DNA from: Dehalococcoidia bacterium
GTDB lineage: Bacteria; Chloroflexota; Dehalococcoidia; Dehalococcoidales; BS750m-G39
Assembly (NCBI GenBank): GCA_030616265.1
Contig: JAUWXS010000041.1
Location: forward strand, 1 to 6,267
DNA: 6,267 nt
Direction of reading: 5' to 3'
Position 1 is the stretch's first letter; the number at the start of each line of letters is the position of its first letter. This document shows positions 1 to 6,250 of this stretch, in pieces. A program made the translations under genes and the position numbers. Under the pieces are notes generated by a model. That model saw nothing but the letters and a program-made list of their open reading frames with translations, did not search any database and was not told where the DNA came from.

Positions 1-583
1 CATCTTTGAGGCAGAGAATGGGGTTTATCTTGAGCATCGACCCCAGCAAAGCCTGGGCGTGGCCGATGCGCCCGCCCCGCCTCAGGTATTTCAGGGTGTC
101 GAAAGCCATGCGCAGGTCCACCCGGGGGATATTCTGGCGCACCAGGGCCGTTACCTCGTCGAGGCTGGCGCCATCTTTAGCCGCCCGAGCCGCCGTGATA
201 ACTATTAGCCCCTCGGACATAAGCGCCAAGTTGGAGTCAATCACCTCTACCCGACATTTCTTTTTCATCAAGCCGATAGCCTGCACAGCTACCTCAGGGA
301 CAGCACTCAGCTTACGGGAAATAGTAATGACCGCGATTTCATCGGCTTCTTCAGCCAGCTTTTCGTAGGCATCGGCAAAGGTCTGCGGCGGCGGCAATGA
401 GGTGGTGGGGTGGACCTTATCCTTGGTTAACCTCTCGTAGAACTGCTCGGTAGTGATGTCAACGCCATCGCGGTAGACCTCTTCGCCAAAGCGAATCAAC
501 GACGGAATTACGGTAATCCCCAGTTCCTTAACCACCTGGGCCGGAATGCTCGCCGAGCTATCAGTTACAATCTTGACCGTCAT
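1..583 (-). CDS. DegV family (FakB-like) fatty-acid-binding protein, copy A, partial
   Basis: The first 194 residues are present; the C-terminus (about 86 residues, judging from its 280-residue neighbours) lies beyond the left window edge. DegV/FakB proteins bind a long-chain fatty acid and present it to the kinase FakA. The N-terminus MTVKIVTDS is the family signature. Thr61-Ser62 matches the family TSxP loop, Ser93 lies in LSA, and Arg172 is in GGRIG; these are equivalents of ligand-contacting residues described for FakB1. The distal His would be outside the window. The protein aligns without gaps to copies B and C (by hand count 122 and 123 identities over 194 residues). The start is ATG at 583, with AAGGAG at 589-594 five bases upstream; that site is formed by the last codons of copy B. 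Residues 94-97 read AVPE where the others have ATYE or ASYE. Family assignment is firm; the lipid carried is unknown. Confidence 0.93.
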   Translation of the reverse strand, partial: MTVKIVTDSSASIPAQVVKELGITVIPSLIRFGEEVYRDGVDITTEQFYERLTKDKVHPTTSLPPPQTFADAYEKLAEEADEIAVITISRKLSAVPEVAVQAIGLMKKKCRVEVIDSNLALMSEGLIVITAARAAKDGASLDEVTALVRQNIPRVDLRMAFDTLKYLRRGGRIGHAQALLGSMLKINPILCLKD

Positions 584-585
584 GG

Positions 586-1428
586 CTACTCCTTATCCCC
601 CAACACCGCCACCAGCAGCAGCCCGGGGCCGGTATGGGTGCCGATTACCGGGGTCATCCGGGAGCGATGGATACGCTCTTTGGGGAATATAGCGCCGAGC
701 CGCTCAAGCAATGCCTCAGCCTCATCAGGGCAGGCGGTATTCTCTACCGCCATCTCCTCGATAAGGGAATAGTCAGCGGCGAATTCGTAGAGGAGGTCTA
801 TCGCCTTAGCCCGGGAACGGGTCCTGCCGGCAGGCTCGACCACGCCGTCTTTGAGGGCGATGATGGGGTTTATCCTGAGCATCGAGCCCAGAAAAGCCTG
901 CGCCCGACCGATGCGGCCGCCTCTTCTCAGATAGTCCAGGGTATCGAAAGCAGCCCGAAAATCTACGCGGGGGATGGCCCTGCGGGCGACTTCTATCACT
1001 TCGTCGAGGCTGGCGCCACTTTTTGCCGCCTTCGCCGCCGCCATGACGATAAAGCCCTCAGCCATGGTCGCCGTTTGGGAATCGAGCAGCTCGACGCGGC
1101 ATTTACGCTTCATCTTCCCTATACTCTGCAGCGCCACCTCATAGGTAGCACTGAGCCTGGCGGAGACAAGAATAGCCAGGATTTCATCCGTTTCTTCAGA
1201 CAGCTTGTCGTAAACCTGGACAAAGTCGGCCGGCGACGGCACCGAGGTATTGGGGAAGATCTTGCTCGTTTTGAGCTTCCCGTAGAACTGGTCGGGAGTG
1301 AGGTCTATGCCGTCGCGGTAGACCTCATCGCCAAAGCGAACGCGCAGCGGCACTACCGAGATGCCCATCTCCTTAACCACCTGGGGCGACAGGTCAGCCA
1401 CGCTGTCGGTGATAATCTTGACCGTCAT
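586..1428 (-). CDS. DegV family (FakB-like) fatty-acid-binding protein, copy B
   Basis: A complete 280-residue DegV protein, the usual family length. In the known system it is a cytosolic carrier that buries a fatty acid and exposes its carboxylate for phosphorylation by FakA. What is visible: the N-terminal TDSVADL, the TSVPS loop (Thr61, Ser62), RLSATYE with Ser93, DS at 116-117, GGRIG with Arg172, INPI at 186-189 and the C-terminal THTGPG with His265. Positions 61, 93, 172 and 265 correspond closely to the carboxylate-binding set reported for staphylococcal FakB1 (from memory). Of the three copies this one looks most canonical. It lies 2 bp after copy C and 2 bp before copy A. The ATG at 1428 is preceded by AGGGGG at 1434-1439, which overlaps the final codons of copy C, implying translational coupling. 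A long plus-strand reading frame lies opposite but shows no family resemblance. Confidence 0.96.
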   Translation of the reverse strand: MTVKIITDSVADLSPQVVKEMGISVVPLRVRFGDEVYRDGIDLTPDQFYGKLKTSKIFPNTSVPSPADFVQVYDKLSEETDEILAILVSARLSATYEVALQSIGKMKRKCRVELLDSQTATMAEGFIVMAAAKAAKSGASLDEVIEVARRAIPRVDFRAAFDTLDYLRRGGRIGRAQAFLGSMLRINPIIALKDGVVEPAGRTRSRAKAIDLLYEFAADYSLIEEMAVENTACPDEAEALLERLGAIFPKERIHRSRMTPVIGTHTGPGLLLVAVLGDKE

Positions 1429-1430
1429 CG

Positions 1431-2273
1431 TTACCCCCTGTCCCCGAGCACGGCTACCCCCAGCACCCGGGGGCCAACGTGCGCCCCGATTACCGGGCTC
1501 ACCATGGAACGGTAGATATGCGTTTTAGGGAATTTAGCTTTCAGCCGCTTGGCTAACATCTCGGCTTCATCGGGGGTGGTGGCATGTTCCACCGCCATCT
1601 CGTCGATATGGGTAAAGCTGGTGGCGAAGTCATAGAGGTGGTCTATGGCCCTGGCCCGGGAGTGCTCCCTGGCAAAGGGGAAAGCTTCGCCGTCTCTTAT
1701 GCCCAGTATCGGGGTCACCTTAAGCCTTGACCCCAGAAAGGCGCGTGCCTTGCCGATGCGCCCGCCTTCTTCAAGGTAGTTCAGGGTATCTAAAACCATG
1801 CGAGCATCGGTGCGGGGGATATTCTTTCGGGTTAGAGCCATCAGCTCATCAAGGCTGGCTCCGCTTTTAGCCGCCCTGGCGGCGGCGATAACTATCAGGC
1901 CCTGGGCCATAAGCACCCACTGGGAATCAATCACCTCCACCCGACACTGGCGCTTCATCTGGCCAACAGCCTGCACCATGGCTTCGTAGCTGGCGCTGAG
2001 CTTATGGGAATTAGCGATGACCAGGATTTCTTGCGTCTCTTCAGCCAGCTCATCGTAGGTCTGGACGAACACGCCCAGGCTGGGGATCTGGGTGGTGGGT
2101 AAGACCTTGCTCTTTATCAGCTTCTGGTAGAACTGCTCGGTGGTCAGGTCAACGCCGTCCCGGTAGATTCCCTCCCCGAAGAGGACATTCAGCGGGATTA
2201 CGGTAATTCCCAGCTCTTCAGCCACCTCGGAGGGTATGTCACCCAGACTGTCGGTAACAATTTTTACCGTCAT
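1431..2273 (-). CDS. DegV family (FakB-like) fatty-acid-binding protein, copy C
   Basis: A complete 280-residue DegV protein and the first carrier gene after fakA. Family features: TDSLGDI at the N-terminus, KLSASYE with Ser93, DS at 116-117, GGRIG with Arg172, TPIL at 187-190 and AHVGP with His265. It is the most divergent of the three: the ligand loop reads TQIPS, so Gln62 replaces the family serine while Thr61 stays; LEEGGRIG replaces LRRGGRIG; and the C-terminal HTGPG is HVGPR. These changes may alter acyl-chain choice, which is inference. The gene starts 15 bp after the fakA stop with a strong purine-rich site (GGGGAGGG region, 2280-2288) six bases before the ATG at 2273. The adjacency to fakA strongly supports a FakB role rather than an unrelated lipid-binding role. 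Confidence 0.95.
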   Translation of the reverse strand: MTVKIVTDSLGDIPSEVAEELGITVIPLNVLFGEGIYRDGVDLTTEQFYQKLIKSKVLPTTQIPSLGVFVQTYDELAEETQEILVIANSHKLSASYEAMVQAVGQMKRQCRVEVIDSQWVLMAQGLIVIAAARAAKSGASLDELMALTRKNIPRTDARMVLDTLNYLEEGGRIGKARAFLGSRLKVTPILGIRDGEAFPFAREHSRARAIDHLYDFATSFTHIDEMAVEHATTPDEAEMLAKRLKAKFPKTHIYRSMVSPVIGAHVGPRVLGVAVLGDRG

Positions 2274-2288
2274 AACTAACCCTCCCCT

Positions 2289-3923
2289 CTACTCCACAGA
2301 GACAATATAGTTATAGTGAGGCTGACCGCCTTGAACTACCTCAACCTGAAGCTGGGAGTGCTGCTCATTAATGGCGGCAACGATCTGCTCCGCCTCAGCC
2401 GAGGTAGTGTCAGCCCCGTAATAGATAGTTATCACCTCAGCCTCATCCAGCTTCACTCTGGTCAGTACATCCTGAACCACGGCGTCGGGCTTATCGCCCA
2501 CAGCTACCAGGTCTCCATCCAGAAAACCGATTGCCTGTTTCTTCTTAATATCCAGTCCGCCCAGCCGGGTTGAGCGCACCGCCCGGGTAACCTCAATGGA
2601 CTTTACCGCTGCCTTAGCCTTGTTCATATTCTGGGCGTTGGTCTCCATATCAGCCTCATAATCAAAGGCCAAAAGCGCCGCTACGCCCTGGGGTATGGTC
2701 GTGGTAGGCACCACCTCAATGGTCTTTTGGGTCAGCGACTGTACCTGGTTGGCGGTGAGCACGATATTTTTATTATTGGGCAGGATAATGACCTTTTCCG
2801 AAGCCACCAAGTCCACAGCCTGGAGCAGGTTCTTGGTGCTGGGGTTCATGGTCTGCCCGCCGGGCACAATAAAGGTCGCCCCCAGACTGGCAAAGACGTT
2901 GCTCAAGCCCTCCCCGACCACCACGGCCACAATAGCTACCTCAACCGCTGGCATCCTCTCTTTTTGCATTTCGATGAAATCGCGGTGCTGCTCGTCCATA
3001 TTGCGGATGCTTATCTGATGCAAAGTGCCCAGGGGGACGACATAGCTCACAACGTCGCCGGGGTCGAGGGTATGAATGTGAACCCTGACGACGGAGTCAT
3101 CGCCGACGACAATCACCGATTCCCCCCTCTTTTCCAGCCGCTTCCTGAGCTTGTCGGGATTGAGTCCCTCGCCCTTGATAACGAAATTGGTGCAATAGCC
3201 GTAGGGGACTTCTTCTACGCCCACCATCTGGGGGGCTTTAGCCGTGAGGGGCACGCTGCTGGCTACCATCCAGGGCCGGCGCAATTTTAGCTGCTCCATC
3301 TCGCCCTTGAGGTAGTGGAGAGCGCCTTCCAGGATGGTATAGAGCCCCTGCCCCCCCGCATCCACCACCCCGGCTTCCATCAGTACCGGCAGCAGGGTGG
3401 GGGTATTAGCCACCGATTCCTTGGCGGCGTTGACCGTGGCTTCCACAACCAAGACCACGTCATCGCTGACGGTGGCGGCGTGGGCTTTTGCCGCCTCAGC
3501 CGCCTCTCTGATTACGGTAAGAATGGTCCCCTCTACGGGATTGCTTAAACCAGCATAAGCCACCGTTGACGCCCTAGTCAGGGCATCAGCCAGCTCCTTG
3601 CCGGTAATTGATTCTTTATCAGCTAAACTCTGCGACAGGCCGCTGAAAATCTGCGACAGGATTACGCCGCTGTTGCCCCGCGCCCCTACCAGCGCCCCCT
3701 TAGCCATAGCCTGAGATACGCCGGAAATGCTATGGTCAGTAGCCTGCTGGGCTTCCTCTATAGTGGAGCGCATGGTAAGCAGCATGTTAGTCCCGGTATC
3801 GCCGTCGGGCACAGGGAAGACGTTAAGGGCATCAATATCGGCGGAGCTCTTCTCCAGCCAGGTAGTGGCGGCAGCGAACATCTCCCTTAAATCCTGCCCG
3901 TTGATAGACTTGGTCTGCCCCAT
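2289..3923 (-). CDS. fakA: Fatty acid kinase catalytic subunit FakA (YloV/DAK phosphatase-like family)
   Basis: The 544 residues match the usual FakA/YloV length (about 550). FakA uses ATP to phosphorylate FakB-bound fatty acid, giving acyl-phosphate for membrane lipid synthesis. Three regions are visible. The DhaL kinase domain (about 1-205) has NVFPVPDGDTGTNM at 34-47, whose aspartates (Asp40, Asp42) bind Mg-nucleotide, then GARGNSGVILSQ at 80-91 and DAGGQG at 188-193. A middle domain (about 235-310) has YGYCTN with Cys244 and VHIHT with His282 and His284, a metal or phosphotransfer site in the characterised enzyme. A C-terminal FakB-like domain (about 325-544) contains GGQTMNPS and LPNNKN. 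The ATG at 3923 follows a GGAG site four bases upstream. Three FakB-type genes follow directly, confirming the assignment. Older annotation would call it a dihydroxyacetone kinase-like or DAK2 domain protein; the length and C-terminal domain favour FakA. Confidence 0.94.
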   Translation of the reverse strand: MGQTKSINGQDLREMFAAATTWLEKSSADIDALNVFPVPDGDTGTNMLLTMRSTIEEAQQATDHSISGVSQAMAKGALVGARGNSGVILSQIFSGLSQSLADKESITGKELADALTRASTVAYAGLSNPVEGTILTVIREAAEAAKAHAATVSDDVVLVVEATVNAAKESVANTPTLLPVLMEAGVVDAGGQGLYTILEGALHYLKGEMEQLKLRRPWMVASSVPLTAKAPQMVGVEEVPYGYCTNFVIKGEGLNPDKLRKRLEKRGESVIVVGDDSVVRVHIHTLDPGDVVSYVVPLGTLHQISIRNMDEQHRDFIEMQKERMPAVEVAIVAVVVGEGLSNVFASLGATFIVPGGQTMNPSTKNLLQAVDLVASEKVIILPNNKNIVLTANQVQSLTQKTIEVVPTTTIPQGVAALLAFDYEADMETNAQNMNKAKAAVKSIEVTRAVRSTRLGGLDIKKKQAIGFLDGDLVAVGDKPDAVVQDVLTRVKLDEAEVITIYYGADTTSAEAEQIVAAINEQHSQLQVEVVQGGQPHYNYIVSVE

Positions 3924-3935
3924 CTAACTCCGTCC

Positions 3936-3964
3936 TTGCCAGAATCGGCTGGCTATGTTAATAT
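3936..3964 (+). promoter_or_regulatory. Candidate sigma-70-type promoter for rpmB
   Basis: TTGCCA (3936-3941, five of six matches to the -35 consensus) is followed by a 17-base spacer and TAATAT (3959-3964, four of six matches to the -10). Transcription would begin near 3971, giving a leader of about 64 nt before the rpmB start. The spacing is ideal but the -10 match is moderate, so this is a prediction from sequence only. Confidence 0.45.
3938..3953 (-). other. Small inverted repeat in the fakA leader
   Basis: GCCAG and CTGGC are separated by six bases, so the fakA mRNA could form a 5-bp hairpin immediately upstream of its Shine-Dalgarno region. It also overlaps the proposed -35 element of the plus-strand rpmB promoter. 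It is too short for a terminator and has no following U-run. A role in fakA translation or as a protein-binding site is possible but unproven. Confidence 0.3.
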
Positions 3965-3994
3965 TTAGGTTGCTATTTACGAGTTATGAGCGAA

Positions 3995-4023
3995 ATTCTA
4001 CCCTAAATTTGTTCAATAGTCAA
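3995..4023 (-). promoter_or_regulatory. Candidate sigma-70-type promoter for the fakA-degV operon
   Basis: Read on the minus strand, TTGACT (4018-4023, five of six to consensus) is followed by exactly 17 bases and TAGAAT (3995-4000, five of six). The start would be near 3988, giving a leader of about 65 nt ahead of fakA. This is the best promoter match in the window and lies where the operon needs one. The -35 overlaps the first two bases of the rpmB Shine-Dalgarno site. A weak AAATT/AATTT inverted repeat (3993-4010) covers the -10 and could be an operator, though it is only 5 bp and AT-rich. Confidence 0.65.
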
Positions 4024-4028
4024 AGGAG
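4022..4028 (+). promoter_or_regulatory. Ribosome binding site of rpmB, deciding a TTG start
   Basis: AAAGGAG lies six bases before the TTG at 4035. No ATG or GTG lies near it in frame, and the codons after the TTG immediately give the conserved L28 N-terminus KCDLCGK, so the TTG is the start. Confidence 0.85.
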
Positions 4029-4034
4029 CAAAAC

Positions 4035-4268
4035 TTGAAGTGTGATTTATGCGGCAAAACGCCCATGTTCGGTCATAATATAAGCCACTCTAAGCGCCAT
4101 ACCAAGCGACGCTGGGTGCCCAATATTCATCCCGTCACCATCACCATAGGCGGCGAGACGAAACGGATGAACCTCTGCACCCGATGCCTGCGCACCCAGC
4201 ACAAGATGGCTAAAGCAAGCCAGCCCTTAGCTCCCCCAGAGCCTCTTTTACCGTCTGCCCCGAACTAA
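4035..4268 (+). CDS. rpmB: 50S ribosomal protein L28, zinc-ribbon (C+) type
   Basis: The 77-residue protein is a structural component of the large ribosomal subunit. The N-terminal KCDLCGK and the later CTRCLR give four cysteines (3, 6, 48, 51), a complete zinc-binding set as in C+ forms of L28. Between them are the conserved GHNISHSKRHTKRRW (residues 13-27) and the NIHPV stretch. The protein starts with TTG behind AAAGGAG. The conserved fold ends near residue 58-60; the remaining tail is rich in proline and alanine (PLAPPEPLLPSAP) and is encoded entirely in the part that overlaps the 3' end of rpe on the other strand. It is a single-gene plus-strand unit between two minus-strand operons. The identification is firm; whether the tail matters is unknown. 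Confidence 0.96.
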   Translation: MKCDLCGKTPMFGHNISHSKRHTKRRWVPNIHPVTITIGGETKRMNLCTRCLRTQHKMAKASQPLAPPEPLLPSAPN

Positions 4269-4878
4269 AAACAGCTGCCCCCGCCACCAGTACCCTCGCC
4301 CCCGCCTTGACTACCCTGGGCGCAGTCTGAGCATTGATTCCCCCATCCACCTCCAGCTCGGCAGTCAGACCCTTTTTATCCAGCTCGGCGCGCAACCGGG
4401 CTATCTTTTCCAGCGTTGATTCGATAAAGGGCTGCCCGCCGTAGCCAGGATGGACCGTCATCACCAGGACTAAGTCTAATGAAGGCAGGATTTCGGTGAC
4501 GGCGGTTAGCGGCGTTTCCGGATTGAGCGATACCCCCGCCTTAACCCCCAGACCTTTGATTGCCGACACCAGCTGATTAATATCAGGGCAGGTCTCTATA
4601 TGAACGGTGATAATGTCGGCGCCGGCTTCGGCAAACTGGTTAATCTGGCGCTCGGGGGCTTCAATCATGAGGTGGACATCTAAAGGTAAATCGGTCCACT
4701 TACGCACCGCCGCCACCACCGGGGCGCCGATGGTTATCTGGGGGACAAAATGCCCGTCCATAACATCAACATGAATGTAGTCGGCGCCAGCTTTAGTGGC
4801 TTCGGCTACCTGCTCGCCCAGGCGGGCGAAATCGGCGGAGAGAATGGACGGTGCCAGTTTTACCTGAGGGTTAGCCAC
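4210..4878 (-). CDS. rpe: Ribulose-phosphate 3-epimerase
   Basis: The 222-residue TIM-barrel enzyme is of normal family length. It interconverts D-ribulose 5-phosphate and D-xylulose 5-phosphate in the pentose phosphate pathway. Visible motifs: APSILSADF (9-17); HVDVMDGHFVP with metal ligands His36 and Asp38; DVHLMIE with His69; the phosphate loop HPGYGGQ (143-149); VDGGIN with Asp178; and the second phosphate-binding stretch GAAVFSS (200-206). Asp38 and Asp178 are the expected acid/base pair, so the active site is complete. The start is GTG at 4878, because it directly precedes the conserved ANPQVKLAPSIL; GGAG lies six bases upstream within the end of argH. It overlaps argH by 8 bp, so translation is probably coupled. 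Its 3' end overlaps rpmB convergently. Confidence 0.97.
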   Translation of the reverse strand: MANPQVKLAPSILSADFARLGEQVAEATKAGADYIHVDVMDGHFVPQITIGAPVVAAVRKWTDLPLDVHLMIEAPERQINQFAEAGADIITVHIETCPDINQLVSAIKGLGVKAGVSLNPETPLTAVTEILPSLDLVLVMTVHPGYGGQPFIESTLEKIARLRAELDKKGLTAELEVDGGINAQTAPRVVKAGARVLVAGAAVFSSGQTVKEALGELRAGLL

Positions 4879-6250
4879 CCTTAGCTCCGAGCGATTTCTT
4901 GGCGGCGGCTAAAGCCTTCGCCACCTGTTTGGGGGCGGTGCCGCCGATAACGTCCCTGGCGGCGATAGAGGATTCTACGGTAATGGAGAAAACGTCTTTC
5001 TCGAAGAGAGGAGAAAACTTTTTATATTCAGCCAGGCTGAGCTTGGATAAGGGTTTATTCTTGCCTATGGCGTAGCTCACCAGCTTAGCCACCGCCTCAT
5101 GGGCGGTACGGAAGGCTTTACCCTCCTTGACCAGGTAGTCGGCCAGGTCGGTGGCTAAAATATAGCCCTCATCAACCGCACGCCTAGCGTTTTCGGCATT
5201 GACCTTGAGGGTCTTGAGCATGCCGGTGAACACCTCCAGGGTGGAGAGCAGGGTTTCCACGCTGTCGAAGAGGACTTCTTTATCCTCCTGCAAATCGCGG
5301 TTATAGGCCAGGGGGAGGGCTTTCATCGTGGTCAGTAGCGCCATCAGGTTGCCGTAGACCCGCCCCGTCTTGCCCCGCGCCAGCTCGGCGACATCGGGGT
5401 TCTTTTTCTGGGGCATAATGCTGGAGCCGGTGGCGTAAGCCTCGTCGAGCTCGATGAAGTTAAACTCGGCGGAAGACCACAGAATAATCTCCTCAGCCAG
5501 GCGGGAGAGGTGCATCATGCAGAAGCTCGCCGCCGCCTGGTATTCCAGGACAAAGTCTCTATCCGAGACGGCGTCCAGGCTGTTACGGCTTATTTGGTCG
5601 AAGCCAAGTTCTCTAGCGACAAATTCGCGGTCAATTTTATAGGCGACACCAGCCAGGGCGCCGCTGCCCAGGGGCATAACATCGGTGCGCCCAAGACAAT
5701 CGGTAAAGCGCTCGGTATCGCGCCGAAGCATCTCGAAATAGGCCAAAAGATGATGAGCCAGCAGGACGGGCTGCGCCGTCTGCAGGTGGGTGTAGCCGGG
5801 AATGATTACCTCTTTATTGGCTTCAGCCAGGGCGATGATTGCCCGTTGCAGTTCCTCGAGCTGAGCCAGGGTACTCTCGATAGCATCCCGGGTAAAGAGG
5901 CGCAAATCCAGAGCCACCTGGTCGTTGCGGGAACGGGCGGTATGGAGCTTGCCCCCCACCTCCCCCACAATTTCGATGAGGCGGGCTTCGATATTCATGT
6001 GGATATCTTCCAGCTCCGCCTGGAAGGGAAACTCACCTCCCTCTATCTCGCGCTGAATCACTGTTAATCCGTTGACGATAGTTTCCGCGTCTTTATCGGG
6101 GATTATCCCCTGCCTGGCCAGCATATGGGCGTGGGCGATGCTGCCGGCGATGTCGTAGGGATAGAGACGCCAGTCGAAGGGAATAGAGGTGGTGTATTCG
6201 TCTACCAGTTTATCCGCTTTTTTCTTAAAGCGACCCCTTATATGGCTCAT
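4871..6250 (-). CDS. argH: Argininosuccinate lyase
   Basis: The 459-residue enzyme of the fumarase/aspartase superfamily, normal length for the family, splits argininosuccinate into arginine and fumarate, the last step of arginine biosynthesis; it is a cytosolic homotetramer. Motifs in order: GRF near the N-terminus (6-8), TARSRNDQ (104-111), GYTHLQTAQP (152-161) with catalytic-type His155, and the superfamily signature GSSIMPQKKNP (275-285), whose second serine (Ser277) sits on the mobile catalytic loop. No key residue is missing. The ATG at 6250 is preceded by AGGAAGG five bases upstream. A TGA at 6252-6254 in another frame could be the stop of an upstream gene, possibly argG, but too little sequence is present to say. 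It is followed by rpe with an 8-bp overlap, an arginine gene coupled to a pentose phosphate gene with no obvious pathway link. Confidence 0.98.
   Translation of the reverse strand: MSHIRGRFKKKADKLVDEYTTSIPFDWRLYPYDIAGSIAHAHMLARQGIIPDKDAETIVNGLTVIQREIEGGEFPFQAELEDIHMNIEARLIEIVGEVGGKLHTARSRNDQVALDLRLFTRDAIESTLAQLEELQRAIIALAEANKEVIIPGYTHLQTAQPVLLAHHLLAYFEMLRRDTERFTDCLGRTDVMPLGSGALAGVAYKIDREFVARELGFDQISRNSLDAVSDRDFVLEYQAAASFCMMHLSRLAEEIILWSSAEFNFIELDEAYATGSSIMPQKKNPDVAELARGKTGRVYGNLMALLTTMKALPLAYNRDLQEDKEVLFDSVETLLSTLEVFTGMLKTLKVNAENARRAVDEGYILATDLADYLVKEGKAFRTAHEAVAKLVSYAIGKNKPLSKLSLAEYKKFSPLFEKDVFSITVESSIAARDVIGGTAPKQVAKALAAAKKSLGAKGG

Noticed and set aside
6..368. A 120-codon plus-strand frame at the left edge
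   Set aside because: The minus strand here encodes copy A of the DegV family, which explains the sequence; the plus-strand translation is low-complexity Ser/Ala/Arg.
634..1515. A 293-codon open frame on the plus strand opposite copy B
   Set aside because: It is antisense to a clear DegV gene, has no recognisable motif, and its composition follows from the opposite strand; long antisense frames are common in GC-rich genes.
1..2273. The repeated DNA as a transposon or satellite-like repeat
   Set aside because: The roughly 845-bp periodicity is explained by three paralogous genes in frame; there are no terminal inverted repeats, target duplications or transposase.
2727..3290. A 187-codon plus-strand frame opposite fakA
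   Set aside because: It is a mirror of the conserved FakA coding sequence with no own ribosome site or family resemblance.
3993..4010. AAATT/AATTT inverted repeat over the fakA -10 as a regulator operator
   Set aside because: Only 5-bp AT-rich arms with an 8-base loop; such repeats arise by chance in AT-rich promoter DNA and match no operator I can name.
5510..6067. A 185-codon plus-strand frame opposite argH
   Set aside because: It lies entirely within the strongly conserved argH gene on the other strand and shows no motif.
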